From positions 248,001 to 312,000 of the forward strand of contig CAVVYM010000002.1 of assembly GCA_963752505.1 (NCBI GenBank): a DNA stretch of 64,000 nucleotides. The letters are read 5' to 3'. Within the stretch, counting starts at the first letter, position 1, and each line of letters begins with the position of its first letter. Below the pieces are notes generated by a model. That model made no database searches, had not been told where the DNA came from, and saw only the letters and a program-made list of their open reading frames with translations. This document shows, in pieces, positions 36,484 through 45,224 of the stretch. The translations under genes and the position numbers were made by a program. The DNA comes from JACJWR01 sp963752505 (GTDB lineage Bacteria; Actinomycetota; Actinomycetes; S36-B12; UBA10799).

Positions 36484-38562
36484 TCAGCGCCGATTCAGGG
36501 CTTCTCGCAACTCGGCGGGGTCGACGGTGGGCGCCTGGCAGACGAATCCGCGGCAGACGTAGGCGGCCGGGCGACCGGCCACCGGACCGCGATGGGCCAG
36601 CAACGCCGGTGAGTCCACCGGTGACTGCGTCACAGCGATCACCCGGCCGGGCGCTGGCGTGCGCCAAGCAGTTCCGACCAACAGGGCCAACTCCTCCTGC
36701 CCGCGGGCATCGGCACTCGGGCCGGCACCGACGATGGCGACCTCCGCGGGTCCGGCGAGCAAGGCCTCGGCGGTCGCTAGCCACATGCCCGCGAATCTTG
36801 GGTGGGTCGCCATCAGCGGCTGCGCACTGCCCACCAGCCCCACCACCAACTCGCGAGTGGCAGCGTTGTCGGCCGTCGCCGATCCGCCCAGGGCGGCCAA
36901 CGTCAGCAGCGCAGCCGCAGCCGCCGAGGTGCCGCTCGGACTGGCGTTGTCGGTCGGGTCGGTGGCGGCCGGCAGCAGCACCGACGGTTCGGCGTCGTAG
37001 AGGCCGCCATCGGGATCGGAAAACCGTTCAACCATCGTGGTGAGCAGCCGTTGTGCCCGCTCAAACCAAAGCAGCTCCGACGTCGCCTGGTACAGCGTGA
37101 GGTAGCCGAGGCCAAGCTCGGCGTAGTCCTCCAGCACCGCTGCGGCCGCGCCGACCTCACCATCTCTGGAGACCCGGCGCAGACTTCCGTCGGCCTGGAC
37201 GTGCACCTCGGTGATCAGCACGGCGGCATCGACCGCGGCCGAAAGCCAATCCGGCGCATCGAAGACCATCGCCGCTTCCGCCAATGCAGCGATCATCATG
37301 CCGTTCCAGCCCGCCACGACCTTGTCGTCGCGGGCCGGCGCGGGGCGATCGTGGCGCGCCGCCAGCAACCGTGCGCGCACCCGGACGAAACGTTCGGCAT
37401 CGTCGGGATCCTGCGGCAGTTGCAGCGTGGATGCGCCATCGCCGAAAGTGCCGGCAGCGGTGACGTCGCAAAGTTCGGCCCACCAAAGCGCGTCTTGCTC
37501 ACCCAGTTCCGCCACGAGTTCGTCCCGACGCCACACGTAGTAGGCACCTTCGACCGGCGACTCCGCGTCCGGGGTGGGCAGCGAGTCGGCATCCAACGAC
37601 GAGGCGAACCCGCCTTCCGGCGTGCGCAGGTCGCCGACGACGAAAGCGGCCACCTCCTCGGCTACCCGGCGCGCCAAGGCATCGCCGGTCACCCGCCACC
37701 AGGTCGTGTAGGCGGTCAGCAGGCCGGCGTTGTCGTAGAGCATCTTCTCGAAGTGGGGGACCACCCAGCCGTCGTCCACCGAGTAACGCGCGAAGCCGCC
37801 GGCGAGCTGGTCGTAGATGCCGCCCCTGGCCATGGCCGTCAGGGTGGCTGCGGCCATCTCCAGCGCGGAGTCATCGCCGGTGGCCGCGTGGTGGCGCAGG
37901 AGGAACTCGGCCACCATCGTGGGCGGGAACTTCGGCGCCCCGCCGAATCCACCCGCAGCGGCGTCGAAGTCGCCCCGCAGCGCAGCCACCGCGGTGGTCG
38001 TGTCGCGGCGCAGGTCGGTCAATTCCATCTGCTCCGCGTCGCCCTTGCGAATTCGCGGACGGGCAGTTCTGGCCAACGCTTCTGAGATGCTCACCGCTGC
38101 GTTGTCCACCTCAGCGCGGCGCTCCGTCCAGGCTCGACTCACGGCCTCAAGCACACCCGCGAAACTCGGCATGCCCATGCGCGGGGTCGGCGGGAAATAG
38201 GTGCCCGCGTAGAAGGCGCGGCCCTGGTGATCGAGCCACACTGACATCGGCCAGCCACCGCGGCCGGTCAGTGCCGTCGTGGCGCGCATGTAGGCAGCAT
38301 CCACGTCCGGATGCTCCTCGCGGTCCACTTTGATGCTGACGAATCCGGTGTTGAGCAGTGCTGCCGTGGCCGGGTCGGAGAACGATTCGTGGGCCATCAC
38401 GTGGCACCAGTGGCACGCGGCGTAGCCGACCGACAAGAAGATGGGAACATCTCGGCGGCGCGCCTCGTCGAAGGCCGACTCCCCCCAGGGCCACCAGTCG
38501 ACCGGGTTGTCCGCGTGCTGGCGAAGGTAGGGCGAGAGCGCATCGCTCAGCCGATTCGTCAC
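36484..38562 (-). CDS. Thioredoxin-domain protein of the DUF255/YyaL family
   Basis: A 692-residue cytoplasmic protein. The N-terminal thioredoxin-like domain opens LSPYLRQHADNPVDWWPWGE and carries SVGYAACHWCHVMAHESF with the Cys pair; the rest is an alpha/alpha toroid typical of the SSP411/YyaL family (PHFEKMLYDNAGLLTAYTTW, VAGWNGMMIAALAEAAMVFD). Biochemical role is unknown. The genome position near uppS and mca parallels Rv1084. No clear ribosome binding site precedes the GTG start. Confidence 0.92.
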   Translation of the reverse strand: MTNRLSDALSPYLRQHADNPVDWWPWGESAFDEARRRDVPIFLSVGYAACHWCHVMAHESFSDPATAALLNTGFVSIKVDREEHPDVDAAYMRATTALTGRGGWPMSVWLDHQGRAFYAGTYFPPTPRMGMPSFAGVLEAVSRAWTERRAEVDNAAVSISEALARTARPRIRKGDAEQMELTDLRRDTTTAVAALRGDFDAAAGGFGGAPKFPPTMVAEFLLRHHAATGDDSALEMAAATLTAMARGGIYDQLAGGFARYSVDDGWVVPHFEKMLYDNAGLLTAYTTWWRVTGDALARRVAEEVAAFVVGDLRTPEGGFASSLDADSLPTPDAESPVEGAYYVWRRDELVAELGEQDALWWAELCDVTAAGTFGDGASTLQLPQDPDDAERFVRVRARLLAARHDRPAPARDDKVVAGWNGMMIAALAEAAMVFDAPDWLSAAVDAAVLITEVHVQADGSLRRVSRDGEVGAAAAVLEDYAELGLGYLTLYQATSELLWFERAQRLLTTMVERFSDPDGGLYDAEPSVLLPAATDPTDNASPSGTSAAAAALLTLAALGGSATADNAATRELVVGLVGSAQPLMATHPRFAGMWLATAEALLAGPAEVAIVGAGPSADARGQEELALLVGTAWRTPAPGRVIAVTQSPVDSPALLAHRGPVAGRPAAYVCRGFVCQAPTVDPAELREALNRR

Positions 38563-38689
38563 AGAATCATTCTGACGCCTGACCTACCCGAGCGCACAAT
38601 TTGATCAAGACCGCCGTAGTGGAGGGGGTCAGGTGTCGTCCGCTCCCGAGACGTGCCAAACTTGACCCGACGCCTCCGCGGTTGAGCCA

Positions 38690-38711
38690 CCCCCCCCGGC
38701 TCCCGCGGGGG
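38690..38711 (-). terminator. Possible GC-rich hairpin after the membrane hydrolase gene
   Basis: A run of eight C (38690-38697) and a run of five G (38707-38711) can pair around a ten-base loop just after the stop codon. There is no T-tract, so function as a terminator is uncertain. Confidence 0.25.
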
Positions 38712-38713
38712 CG

Positions 38714-40855
38714 TCACTTCTCGTTGCGGCTGTCTGCTTGGCCCGCTGCCTCCGACTGCGGCGCCGAGAAGCGATGGGACACGTCGATGGGCACGGCGGT
38801 CGAGGTCACGAAGGCGCTCGCCAGCGACCCGGCAGCGGGCTTGGGCTGCAGACCCTCGGCGAACAGCGCGGGCAACTCCTCCTCGGTGACGCTGCGACCA
38901 AGCCAGGCACTGGCCAGGTCGAGGACCTTGCGCTTCTTCGCGGCCTGCTTCTCCTCGGGTGCGGCCTCGGCGGCCTTCCACTTCCGATAGACGTTCCACG
39001 CCAACTCACGTAGCCGCAGCGCCCACACGATGCGATCCATCTGCTCTTCGGTGGCCGGCAGATCCCAGAATTCCCGCATCGCGAAGGGCAGCACCAGGCG
39101 GTAGTCGTGCCCGCCCTCGGTGAAGATTCCGGGCACCGGGGTGAGGGCGTTGAGCATGTCGATGAAAGTGGCCAGGAAGGTGGTCACGGGCATCCAGGTG
39201 GTGCCCTGCGGTGAGTTCGGCGGCCGGTTCGCGTCCGCGCCGAGCCAGGCCGGTTTGCCGAGCAGCAGGTCGACACCGAACTTCGGGATGGGGTCGTCGC
39301 CGTTCTGCAGCAACAGGTAGCGAACCTTGGATCGTTCCGACTCCGGCAGCGCGAACAGGTCGGGCAGGGCCCGCGGCAGGTAGATCGTGTCCGGCCCCAC
39401 AGCCGGCGCGTCGGCCAACGATCGTGGGCCCCAAACCTCACGGCGCCACTCGGTGGCGAACGGCGTGCCGATCCAGATTGCGCGGTCGATGCCGGACAGC
39501 TCCAAACCAAGCGTGCCCGTGTTCCGCAGCGTCTCCTGGCTCACCTGCGAACCCAACGACTCACCAAACAGGTAGAAAAGCGGACGCCGTTCGGCGGGCA
39601 TGGCGTCGATCCGGGACTTGATCGCCTGGATGAGCATGCGTGTCTGCTCGACGCCCGTCCCCACCTTGCCCAACGACAACGACGACGGCAGCACGGAGTA
39701 TTGGATGGCCACGCTGGCGCAGTCGCCGCCGGTGAGGTACTCCAACGTCTCGCACGCGGCGTAGTTGACATAGCCGGTTCCGGTGGGGCTGAACAGAGCG
39801 AACACCGGCCGCTCCAGCGCCTTGGTCCGATCGATTTCCGCGAGCAGTTTGCGGACACGATCGTCAGGACTGTCAGCGGCCTCCAGCGACGAGTAGAGCC
39901 GGATCGGCTGCACCGCGTCCTCGGTGCCCATCACCGCGTCGATTCCCGCCGGTGTGAGCGTCATGCCCAACCACCGGCGGCCTGCGCGACTCAGCGCAGA
40001 CCAGGCGATCGTCGAGTCCGGGCCGCCCGTGACTGTGGAACTTTCCGGCGGTTCGGCGTGGGCCGGTTCCATGCCTTCGCCGCCCTGCGTGAGTCGCCCG
40101 GAAACCGCCGACAGCGCACTGAGTCCGACTGCCGTGGTGGCGGCCGCCGCTCCCAGTCGGCCGATCATTGAATAGTTGCTGGGGTGGCCGCCGAGGACCT
40201 TCGCCGAACCCCGCGCAAGCGTGCGCGTCAGTACCGATTCCCCACGTGCCAGCAGGAAACTGGCGGCGAGGACACCCACCCCGATGACTCCCGCTTTGAC
40301 GCTGGAGACTTCCTTGTTCCGGTCCTCTAAGAACTTGCCTGGAGAGTAGTTGGAGGCGGGTTTCTGCCGCCGTGGCCGGGTGGCCAGCCAGGCACCCACG
40401 CCAACCGCTGACGTGGTGCCCAGCACGACCGCCGTCTCCTGCTCGCCGCGTGCCACCGCCCCGACGCCGCTCGCGACCAGGCCAGCAGCGCCGGTGGCGG
40501 CCACGGTGCCCGCGAGGAGTCGGATGCCGGCCCGGGTTCGCGACTGGTCCTCCTGCCAGGGCACAGCCGCCAACAGCGCCGAGCCCGTCGCCACCGCCGC
40601 GGCGTCTACTCCCACCTCTACGCCAGCCCGTTCCGTGCCGCCGGCCAGCATGCGCGCCTTCCATGAGAGCAGCGACTGCACCACCGTCGCGGCACCGTAA
40701 CCGCTGGCTGCACTCACCCCGGTGAGCACCGCTTGGTCCACCGTTCCGCGGGTGAGCAGATTCGGTTGGTAACTGCGGCCGGCGAATACCGCCGCCAGCA
40801 ACAACGCAGTCCTTGAGGTGTGGTCGAAATCCGGATGCACTGGAATCTTGGCCAT
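38714..40855 (-). CDS. Membrane-anchored alpha/beta hydrolase family protein
   Basis: A 713-residue protein: an N-terminal half with several weakly hydrophobic helices (SALLAAVPWQ region, GVIGVGVLAASFLLARG, IGRLGAAAATTAVGLSALSA), then a hydrolase domain with PVFALFSPTGTGYVNYAACE, nucleophile elbow FYLFGESLGSQVSQETLRNT (Gly-Glu-Ser-Leu-Gly near residue 430) and FTEGGHDYRLVLPFAMREFW with the likely catalytic His. This matches the actinobacterial Abhydrolase_9 family, of unknown substrate. Transcribed alone or with the MFS gene upstream (48-base gap). Confidence 0.88.
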   Translation of the reverse strand: MAKIPVHPDFDHTSRTALLLAAVFAGRSYQPNLLTRGTVDQAVLTGVSAASGYGAATVVQSLLSWKARMLAGGTERAGVEVGVDAAAVATGSALLAAVPWQEDQSRTRAGIRLLAGTVAATGAAGLVASGVGAVARGEQETAVVLGTTSAVGVGAWLATRPRRQKPASNYSPGKFLEDRNKEVSSVKAGVIGVGVLAASFLLARGESVLTRTLARGSAKVLGGHPSNYSMIGRLGAAAATTAVGLSALSAVSGRLTQGGEGMEPAHAEPPESSTVTGGPDSTIAWSALSRAGRRWLGMTLTPAGIDAVMGTEDAVQPIRLYSSLEAADSPDDRVRKLLAEIDRTKALERPVFALFSPTGTGYVNYAACETLEYLTGGDCASVAIQYSVLPSSLSLGKVGTGVEQTRMLIQAIKSRIDAMPAERRPLFYLFGESLGSQVSQETLRNTGTLGLELSGIDRAIWIGTPFATEWRREVWGPRSLADAPAVGPDTIYLPRALPDLFALPESERSKVRYLLLQNGDDPIPKFGVDLLLGKPAWLGADANRPPNSPQGTTWMPVTTFLATFIDMLNALTPVPGIFTEGGHDYRLVLPFAMREFWDLPATEEQMDRIVWALRLRELAWNVYRKWKAAEAAPEEKQAAKKRKVLDLASAWLGRSVTEEELPALFAEGLQPKPAAGSLASAFVTSTAVPIDVSHRFSAPQSEAAGQADSRNEK

Positions 40856-40903
40856 GGTTCGATCATGCCACGGCTTTCCGCCCGGGTTTCCGTCGTTTCG
40901 GCC

Positions 40904-42127
40904 CTACGTCACGGCCGCGTCGTCCATGGCCCGTAGGGAGGGGAGGAAAATGGTGACGATCGCGACGACCAGCACCCCGAACCCGACCATGAGGAACATC
41001 GGCTCCACTCCCAGCGCCTGCACCCCCGGGCCAATCAGCACGTAGCCGATGGGGCCTGCGATGTAGGCCGCCGATGTCAGCAGCGCAACCACGCGTCCGC
41101 GCAGGCGATACGGCGTCCGGTTCTGCATGACCAGGTTGATGATCGGCCCCACCGGCCCGTAACACACCCCGGCGGCGAACCCGAAGAACACGAACAGCGG
41201 GAACGGTGGGAATAGCGCCATGCCGATCACGGTGCAGCCCGTCAGGAGGTAGGCGCCGACGAACGTCCGCCGCGGCCGCCAGCCGTGCCCTCGCGAGGAG
41301 TAGACCAACGCGCCAAGGACGCCACCGACGGACATGGCCATGATCGTGAATCCCAGCCGCTCGGGCTGATCGGTGCCGGTGAAGTAGACGGGCAGGATGA
41401 CTCCCTCGACGGGCAGCCAAATACCTACGATGATCATGCTCACGAGGGCCATGGAGCGCAAGGTGCGGTCCCGCCACACGAATCCAATACCCTCCTTGGC
41501 GCCGCTGAACACCCCTGTCGGCCGCTCGTGGGCCTCTGGTCGGCCGGCCCCCGGGACACGTAGGAAGGAGATCACCACGCTGCTCACAAGAAACATGCCG
41601 GCGGTGAACCAATAGGTGGGTGCGGCCCCGAACAGGCCCAGCGCGAGGCCACCGATCCCCGGGCCAACGAGGAAGCCGACGCCCCACACCGCTTCGTGGA
41701 TGCCGTTCACGCGTTCCCGGCTCAACCCACTGGCGGTGGCCACCTCCGGTAGCACCGTCTCGCGAGCGCTCACCCCCGCCGGGTCGAACACGGCACCCAT
41801 CACAGCCAGCGCCGCCAGCAGCCAGAACGACAACCCGGTCGTCAGGGCCAGAATCGGCACCAGGGCCGCTGAGATCATCGACAGGACATCCGCGGTGACT
41901 GCCACCCGGCGACGCCCGACGATATCCACCACGACGCCGGCGAAGAGGAAGGACACCGCCAGCGGAAGAGCTGTGATGGCTCCGATCAGACCCGCCGCCG
42001 CGGCACTGCCTGTGAGCTCCAGGACCAGCCACGGGAAGGCGATCATGGTGATGCCGTTGGCGACGGCACTGAGCAGCGTCGACGACTCGAGCACCGCGAG
42101 CGGGGCCCAACGCACCGATCTGGCCAT
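40904..42127 (-). CDS. MFS transporter (major facilitator superfamily, efflux type)
   Basis: A 407-residue membrane protein with about 12 predicted helices and the MFS motif A-like loop FAGVVVDIVGRRRVAVTADV between helices 2 and 3. The pattern resembles MFS_3/enterobactin-exporter-like permeases. The substrate cannot be told from sequence. The ATG sits two bases after the stop of the DUF3817 gene upstream, suggesting coupled translation. Confidence 0.85.
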   Translation of the reverse strand: MARSVRWAPLAVLESSTLLSAVANGITMIAFPWLVLELTGSAAAAGLIGAITALPLAVSFLFAGVVVDIVGRRRVAVTADVLSMISAALVPILALTTGLSFWLLAALAVMGAVFDPAGVSARETVLPEVATASGLSRERVNGIHEAVWGVGFLVGPGIGGLALGLFGAAPTYWFTAGMFLVSSVVISFLRVPGAGRPEAHERPTGVFSGAKEGIGFVWRDRTLRSMALVSMIIVGIWLPVEGVILPVYFTGTDQPERLGFTIMAMSVGGVLGALVYSSRGHGWRPRRTFVGAYLLTGCTVIGMALFPPFPLFVFFGFAAGVCYGPVGPIINLVMQNRTPYRLRGRVVALLTSAAYIAGPIGYVLIGPGVQALGVEPMFLMVGFGVLVVAIVTIFLPSLRAMDDAAVT

Positions 42128-42129
42128 TG

Positions 42130-42441
42130 CTAGGGCGCCACTGATGCCATCTTCTGCCGAACGTCGGTGACCACTTTGTGTTCAGCGAGGAACGACAGGA
42201 AGGGCACGGTGCCGGCCAGGCAAATCAGGAGGGTCTTCACCACAGAGAACTTCGCCTTGAACGACAGGTCAATCACGGCGATGAGGTACAGCACGTAGAG
42301 GAAGCCGTGGATCGGCGCGATGCCCTCGGACAGATGCGGGTTGCCGAAGCCGTAGCGCAGCACGATGCCGACGGTGAACACGATCAGCACCACACCGACG
42401 ATGTACGCCATGATTCGGAACCGCGTAAGTGCACCTGACAC
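42130..42441 (-). CDS. DUF3817 small membrane protein
   Basis: A 103-residue protein with three hydrophobic segments (AYIVGVVLIVFTVGIVLRYG, GFLYVLYLIAVIDLSFKAKF, LICLAGTVPFLSFLAEHKV). It fits the DUF3817 family, small integral membrane proteins of unknown role. GTG 42441 (VSGALTRFRIM) was chosen because upstream sequence is the end of the neighbouring gene in another frame. Confidence 0.82.
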   Translation of the reverse strand: MSGALTRFRIMAYIVGVVLIVFTVGIVLRYGFGNPHLSEGIAPIHGFLYVLYLIAVIDLSFKAKFSVVKTLLICLAGTVPFLSFLAEHKVVTDVRQKMASVAP

Positions 42442-42451
42442 GGCACAGACG

Positions 42452-42829
42452 TTACCTGTGCTGCTGGTTGTCTCCCGCAGGCGGCTCGGGCTCGGCGAAG
42501 GGGTCGAATCGTTGGCCGTCACTCGGTCGGCCCGGCTGCGCCTCAACGGCCGGACGTGGCGCCTCTGGCTCAGCGTCCTGCGCCGCAGCCAACTCGGTGG
42601 CGCGCTGGTCGCGCATGAAGCGCCACCAGAACCACAGGGCGACGCCGGCGAACACCAGCCAGTTGAGCGAGTACGCGAAATTGCGCCACACCTGGGTGTC
42701 AGCTCCGGCAGGTCGGGGCGCCACGGCGGCCTCGAACTGCCAGACGCCCAGCCAGATACAGCCCGCAACAGCGACCAGCCACAGCAGATGCCAGGGCAGC
42801 CAGCGCCGCTGCAGGATGTACCTGATCAC
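42452..42829 (-). CDS. SURF1-like N-terminal membrane segment protein
   Basis: A 125-residue protein starting MIRYILQRRWLPWHLLWLV, which resembles the first helix of SURF1 (cytochrome oxidase assembly) proteins, followed by a second helix (WLVFAGVALWFWWRFM) and a Pro/Glu-rich tail. The large central domain of true SURF1 is absent, so the protein is either a distinct small family or a reduced relative. It overlaps the upstream gene by four bases. Confidence 0.7.
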   Translation of the reverse strand: MIRYILQRRWLPWHLLWLVAVAGCIWLGVWQFEAAVAPRPAGADTQVWRNFAYSLNWLVFAGVALWFWWRFMRDQRATELAAAQDAEPEAPRPAVEAQPGRPSDGQRFDPFAEPEPPAGDNQQHR

Positions 42830-43149
42830 GACTCGGGGGCCTCCGGCGCGCTCGCGGTTTGCTGCTTGCGGGCCTGCGCTTCGGTGGCGGCGGTCGCAAC
42901 GGCGGCGTCGTAGGCAGCCGCGGACTTCCGACGCTCATCGCGGGTCGCGTATTTGGGCAGCGGACGCACGCCGGCAGGCAGCGCATCCTCTTCGAACTTG
43001 ATGCGCGAGAGCTGCTTGCGCATGGAGAAGTACAGCACCACGACCACGACGATGAGCAGGATGAAGAACAGGAAGCCCAACATGCCCGGCGTCACCCGGT
43101 TGGGGTCGATCGCTAGGTCGATGGGCGTGGGCAGCGGTGAAGGTGTCAT
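42826..43149 (-). CDS. Small single-helix membrane protein downstream of mca
   Basis: A 107-residue protein with one membrane helix (GFLFFILLIVVVVVLYFSM) followed by a basic, then Ala/Gln-rich cytoplasmic tail. Start ATG 43149 overlaps the mca stop as ATGA. In mycobacteria mca is likewise followed by a small membrane protein (Rv1083). Function unknown. Confidence 0.85.
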   Translation of the reverse strand: MTPSPLPTPIDLAIDPNRVTPGMLGFLFFILLIVVVVVLYFSMRKQLSRIKFEEDALPAGVRPLPKYATRDERRKSAAAYDAAVATAATEAQARKQQTASAPEAPES

Positions 43150-44054
43150 GTTGCGTCCGATCGTCGGGGCGCCAGCCAATCCACCGGGCCCGGGGTCATG
43201 CCATCGGTAATTCCGGCGAAGAGGTCGTCCTCGGGCACGTGCGCCGGAATTCGGGTAGCGGCCAACTCGAAGTCCTCGGTGGGCCACACCTGCGCGTGCA
43301 CCTCCCGGGGCACGGCGAACCACATGCCGTTCGGATCAACCTGCGTGGCATGCGCCTTCAGGGCGGTCTCACGCAGTTCGAAGAAGTCAGCGCACGGCAC
43401 TCTAGTGGTCACCCGATCGCTCTTCGGGGGTCGATCGCCCCAAGATTCGATCCACTCGCCGTAGGGAGAATCGCCACCCGATTCGACCATGGCCGTGTGC
43501 AGCCTGACGAGCCGCTCGAGGTGGAAGGTGATGTCGTAGTAGAGCTTGAGCGCCGCCCACGGCTCACCCTCCCCCAAGCCCGGGTCGGCCGCCGCTTCGA
43601 ATGCGTAGGCGGTGATCTCGTGGGTGCGCACGTGGTCCGGGTGCGGGTAGCCGCCGATCTCGTCGTAGGTGGTGATCACGTGCGGCCGGAACGTTCGGAT
43701 CTGTTCGACCAGGGGAGCCGCGGCGACCGCCAACGGCAAGTCGGCGAATGAACCCGCCGGCAGCGGCTCGTCGACTCCGGGGTCGGGAAAGCCGGAATCC
43801 TCGAAGCCCAACCAGACGTGCTCGACGCCGAGGATCTGGGCCGCACGCGCCATCTCGTCGCGGCGCACCGTTCTGATATCTCGACCCGCCAGCGAGAACG
43901 ACGGGTTGAGCAAATCGCCGCGCTCGCCACCGGTGCACGTCACCACCCGAACCTTCGAACCGGCGCGCACATATTTGGCCATCATCGCCGCGCCCTTGCT
44001 CGATTCGTCGTCCGGGTGGGCATGGACGGCCATCAGCCGCAATGCCTCAGTCAC
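43146..44054 (-). CDS. mca: Mycothiol S-conjugate amidase
   Basis: Mca (302 residues) cleaves mycothiol S-conjugates during detoxification; it is a zinc LmbE-type deacetylase. Zinc ligands lie in VHAHPDDESSKGAAMMAKYV and YPHPDHVRTHE. The phrase VVTCTGGERGDLLNPSF and the length (about 300) fit Mca better than the related MshB. The GTG start has GGAGGAAG upstream. Its presence implies the cell makes mycothiol. Confidence 0.92.
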   Translation of the reverse strand: MTEALRLMAVHAHPDDESSKGAAMMAKYVRAGSKVRVVTCTGGERGDLLNPSFSLAGRDIRTVRRDEMARAAQILGVEHVWLGFEDSGFPDPGVDEPLPAGSFADLPLAVAAAPLVEQIRTFRPHVITTYDEIGGYPHPDHVRTHEITAYAFEAAADPGLGEGEPWAALKLYYDITFHLERLVRLHTAMVESGGDSPYGEWIESWGDRPPKSDRVTTRVPCADFFELRETALKAHATQVDPNGMWFAVPREVHAQVWPTEDFELAATRIPAHVPEDDLFAGITDGMTPGPVDWLAPRRSDAT

Positions 44055-44157
44055 CGACTCTTCCTCCTCGCTCGAGACACCTCAGATGCGCAGGCTGGGC
44101 CATCTGACACGCTTAGTCTCGCAGCCCGGAGGAGACCAAGCGAAAGGAGCCTGCGCG

Positions 44158-44634
44158 GTGATCGACGTTCGCACCCTGCCACCGGACCTCCAGCAACGCT
44201 ACGGCGTGAAGAAGAAGTCGCCAGTGGCCATGGTCCTCATCGGCCTCCTCGTCGCGGTATTCGTGGTGACCTCCGCGGCGACCGCGTGGCAGTTGGCGAA
44301 TCCACCGGTGACCTCCAAACTGCTCACTTGGTCGGCCAACCCCGAGTACACCAGCGTCACCTGGGAGATTCGACGTGCGCCGGAGGCCGAGGTAGTGTGC
44401 GTGATTCGGGTCGCTGACGCCAATCGCCACGATGTCGGCTACGCGACAGTTACCATTCCCCCAGGGGCTGCCTATGAGCAGCCCAACTACAACGTCAACA
44501 CCACTGCGCCTGGCCGAGTGGTGGAACTCCTCGGGTGCGCCGCGGGCGAGACGCCGGCAGTGCCCGCACCGGAGTTCCCACCAGGCACGCAGAACCCGCC
44601 CCAACCGTGGACCCCGGAGGAACAGCCATCATGA
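44158..44634 (+). CDS. DUF4307 membrane-anchored protein
   Basis: A 158-residue protein with one N-terminal helix (VAMVLIGLLVAVFVVTSAAT) and an exported domain including SVTWEIRRAPEAEVVCVIRV, then a Pro-rich tail. It matches DUF4307, which in mycobacteria (Rv1081c) also lies between mca and greA. GTG start with AAAGGAG upstream. The stop overlaps the greA ATG. Confidence 0.88.
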   Translation: MIDVRTLPPDLQQRYGVKKKSPVAMVLIGLLVAVFVVTSAATAWQLANPPVTSKLLTWSANPEYTSVTWEIRRAPEAEVVCVIRVADANRHDVGYATVTIPPGAAYEQPNYNVNTTAPGRVVELLGCAAGETPAVPAPEFPPGTQNPPQPWTPEEQPS

Positions 44635-45116
44635 CTGAGACCACCTACCTGAGCCAAGAGGCGTACGACCGTCTGCAAGAGGAACTCGCCGACCGGGAGG
44701 GGCCGAAGCGTCGCGAGATCTCGGACAAGATCGAGGCGGCCCGGGAAGAAGGCGATCTCAAGGAGAACGGCGGCTACCACGCGGCGAAGGAAGACCAGGG
44801 CCACAACGAGGCGCGCATCCGCCACCTCAAGCACCTGCTCGACACGGCCAAGATCGGTCGTCCGGAGGGCGCCAGCGAGGGTGAGGCCACCCACGGCACC
44901 ATCGTGACCATCCGCTTCGCGGGGGAATCGGATACCGAACGCTACCTCCTGGGTTCCCGGGAGGAGGCGGCCCACGTCACCGAGGTTGAGGTGATTTCGC
45001 CGTCGTCGCCGCTCGGGGCCGCCCTGCTCGGGGCGTCCAAGGGCAGTTCCGCGAGTTACGAACTGCCCAACGGCCGATCTGCCGACGTTGAGATCGTCGA
45101 CGTCGAAGAGTGGTGA
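44631..45116 (+). CDS. greA: Transcription elongation factor GreA
   Basis: GreA (161 residues) stimulates RNA polymerase to cleave backtracked transcripts. It has the N-terminal coiled coil (LSQEAYDRLQEELADREGPK, with DLKENGGYHAAKEDQGHNEA at the tip carrying the acidic residues) and the C-terminal FKBP-like domain (VISPSSPLGAALLGASKGSS, then SYELPNGRSADVEIVDVE). Length is normal. Start overlaps DUF4307 by four bases. Confidence 0.95.
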   Translation: MTETTYLSQEAYDRLQEELADREGPKRREISDKIEAAREEGDLKENGGYHAAKEDQGHNEARIRHLKHLLDTAKIGRPEGASEGEATHGTIVTIRFAGESDTERYLLGSREEAAHVTEVEVISPSSPLGAALLGASKGSSASYELPNGRSADVEIVDVEEW

Positions 45117-45118
45117 GA

Positions 45119-45143
45119 CTGCGGGGCTGTGGATAACCCGCAG
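45119..45143 (+). terminator. Hairpin after greA
   Basis: CTGCGGG pairs with CCCGCAG across an 11-base loop, two bases after the greA stop codon. A second pairing (GGGGCTG with CAGCCCC) overlaps it. There is no T-tract, as is common for actinobacterial terminators. Confidence 0.45.
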
Positions 45144-45224
45144 CCCCCTGGCACCGATTGGGACTAGCCTCAATGTTGTGCTTGCGCCGCGGGGGGCGGC
45201 GAGGCGTCATCTTGGGGGGATCGC

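Noticed and set aside
43146..44054. MshB instead of Mca
   Set aside because: Motif wording, length and the greA-DUF4307 neighbourhood fit Mca.
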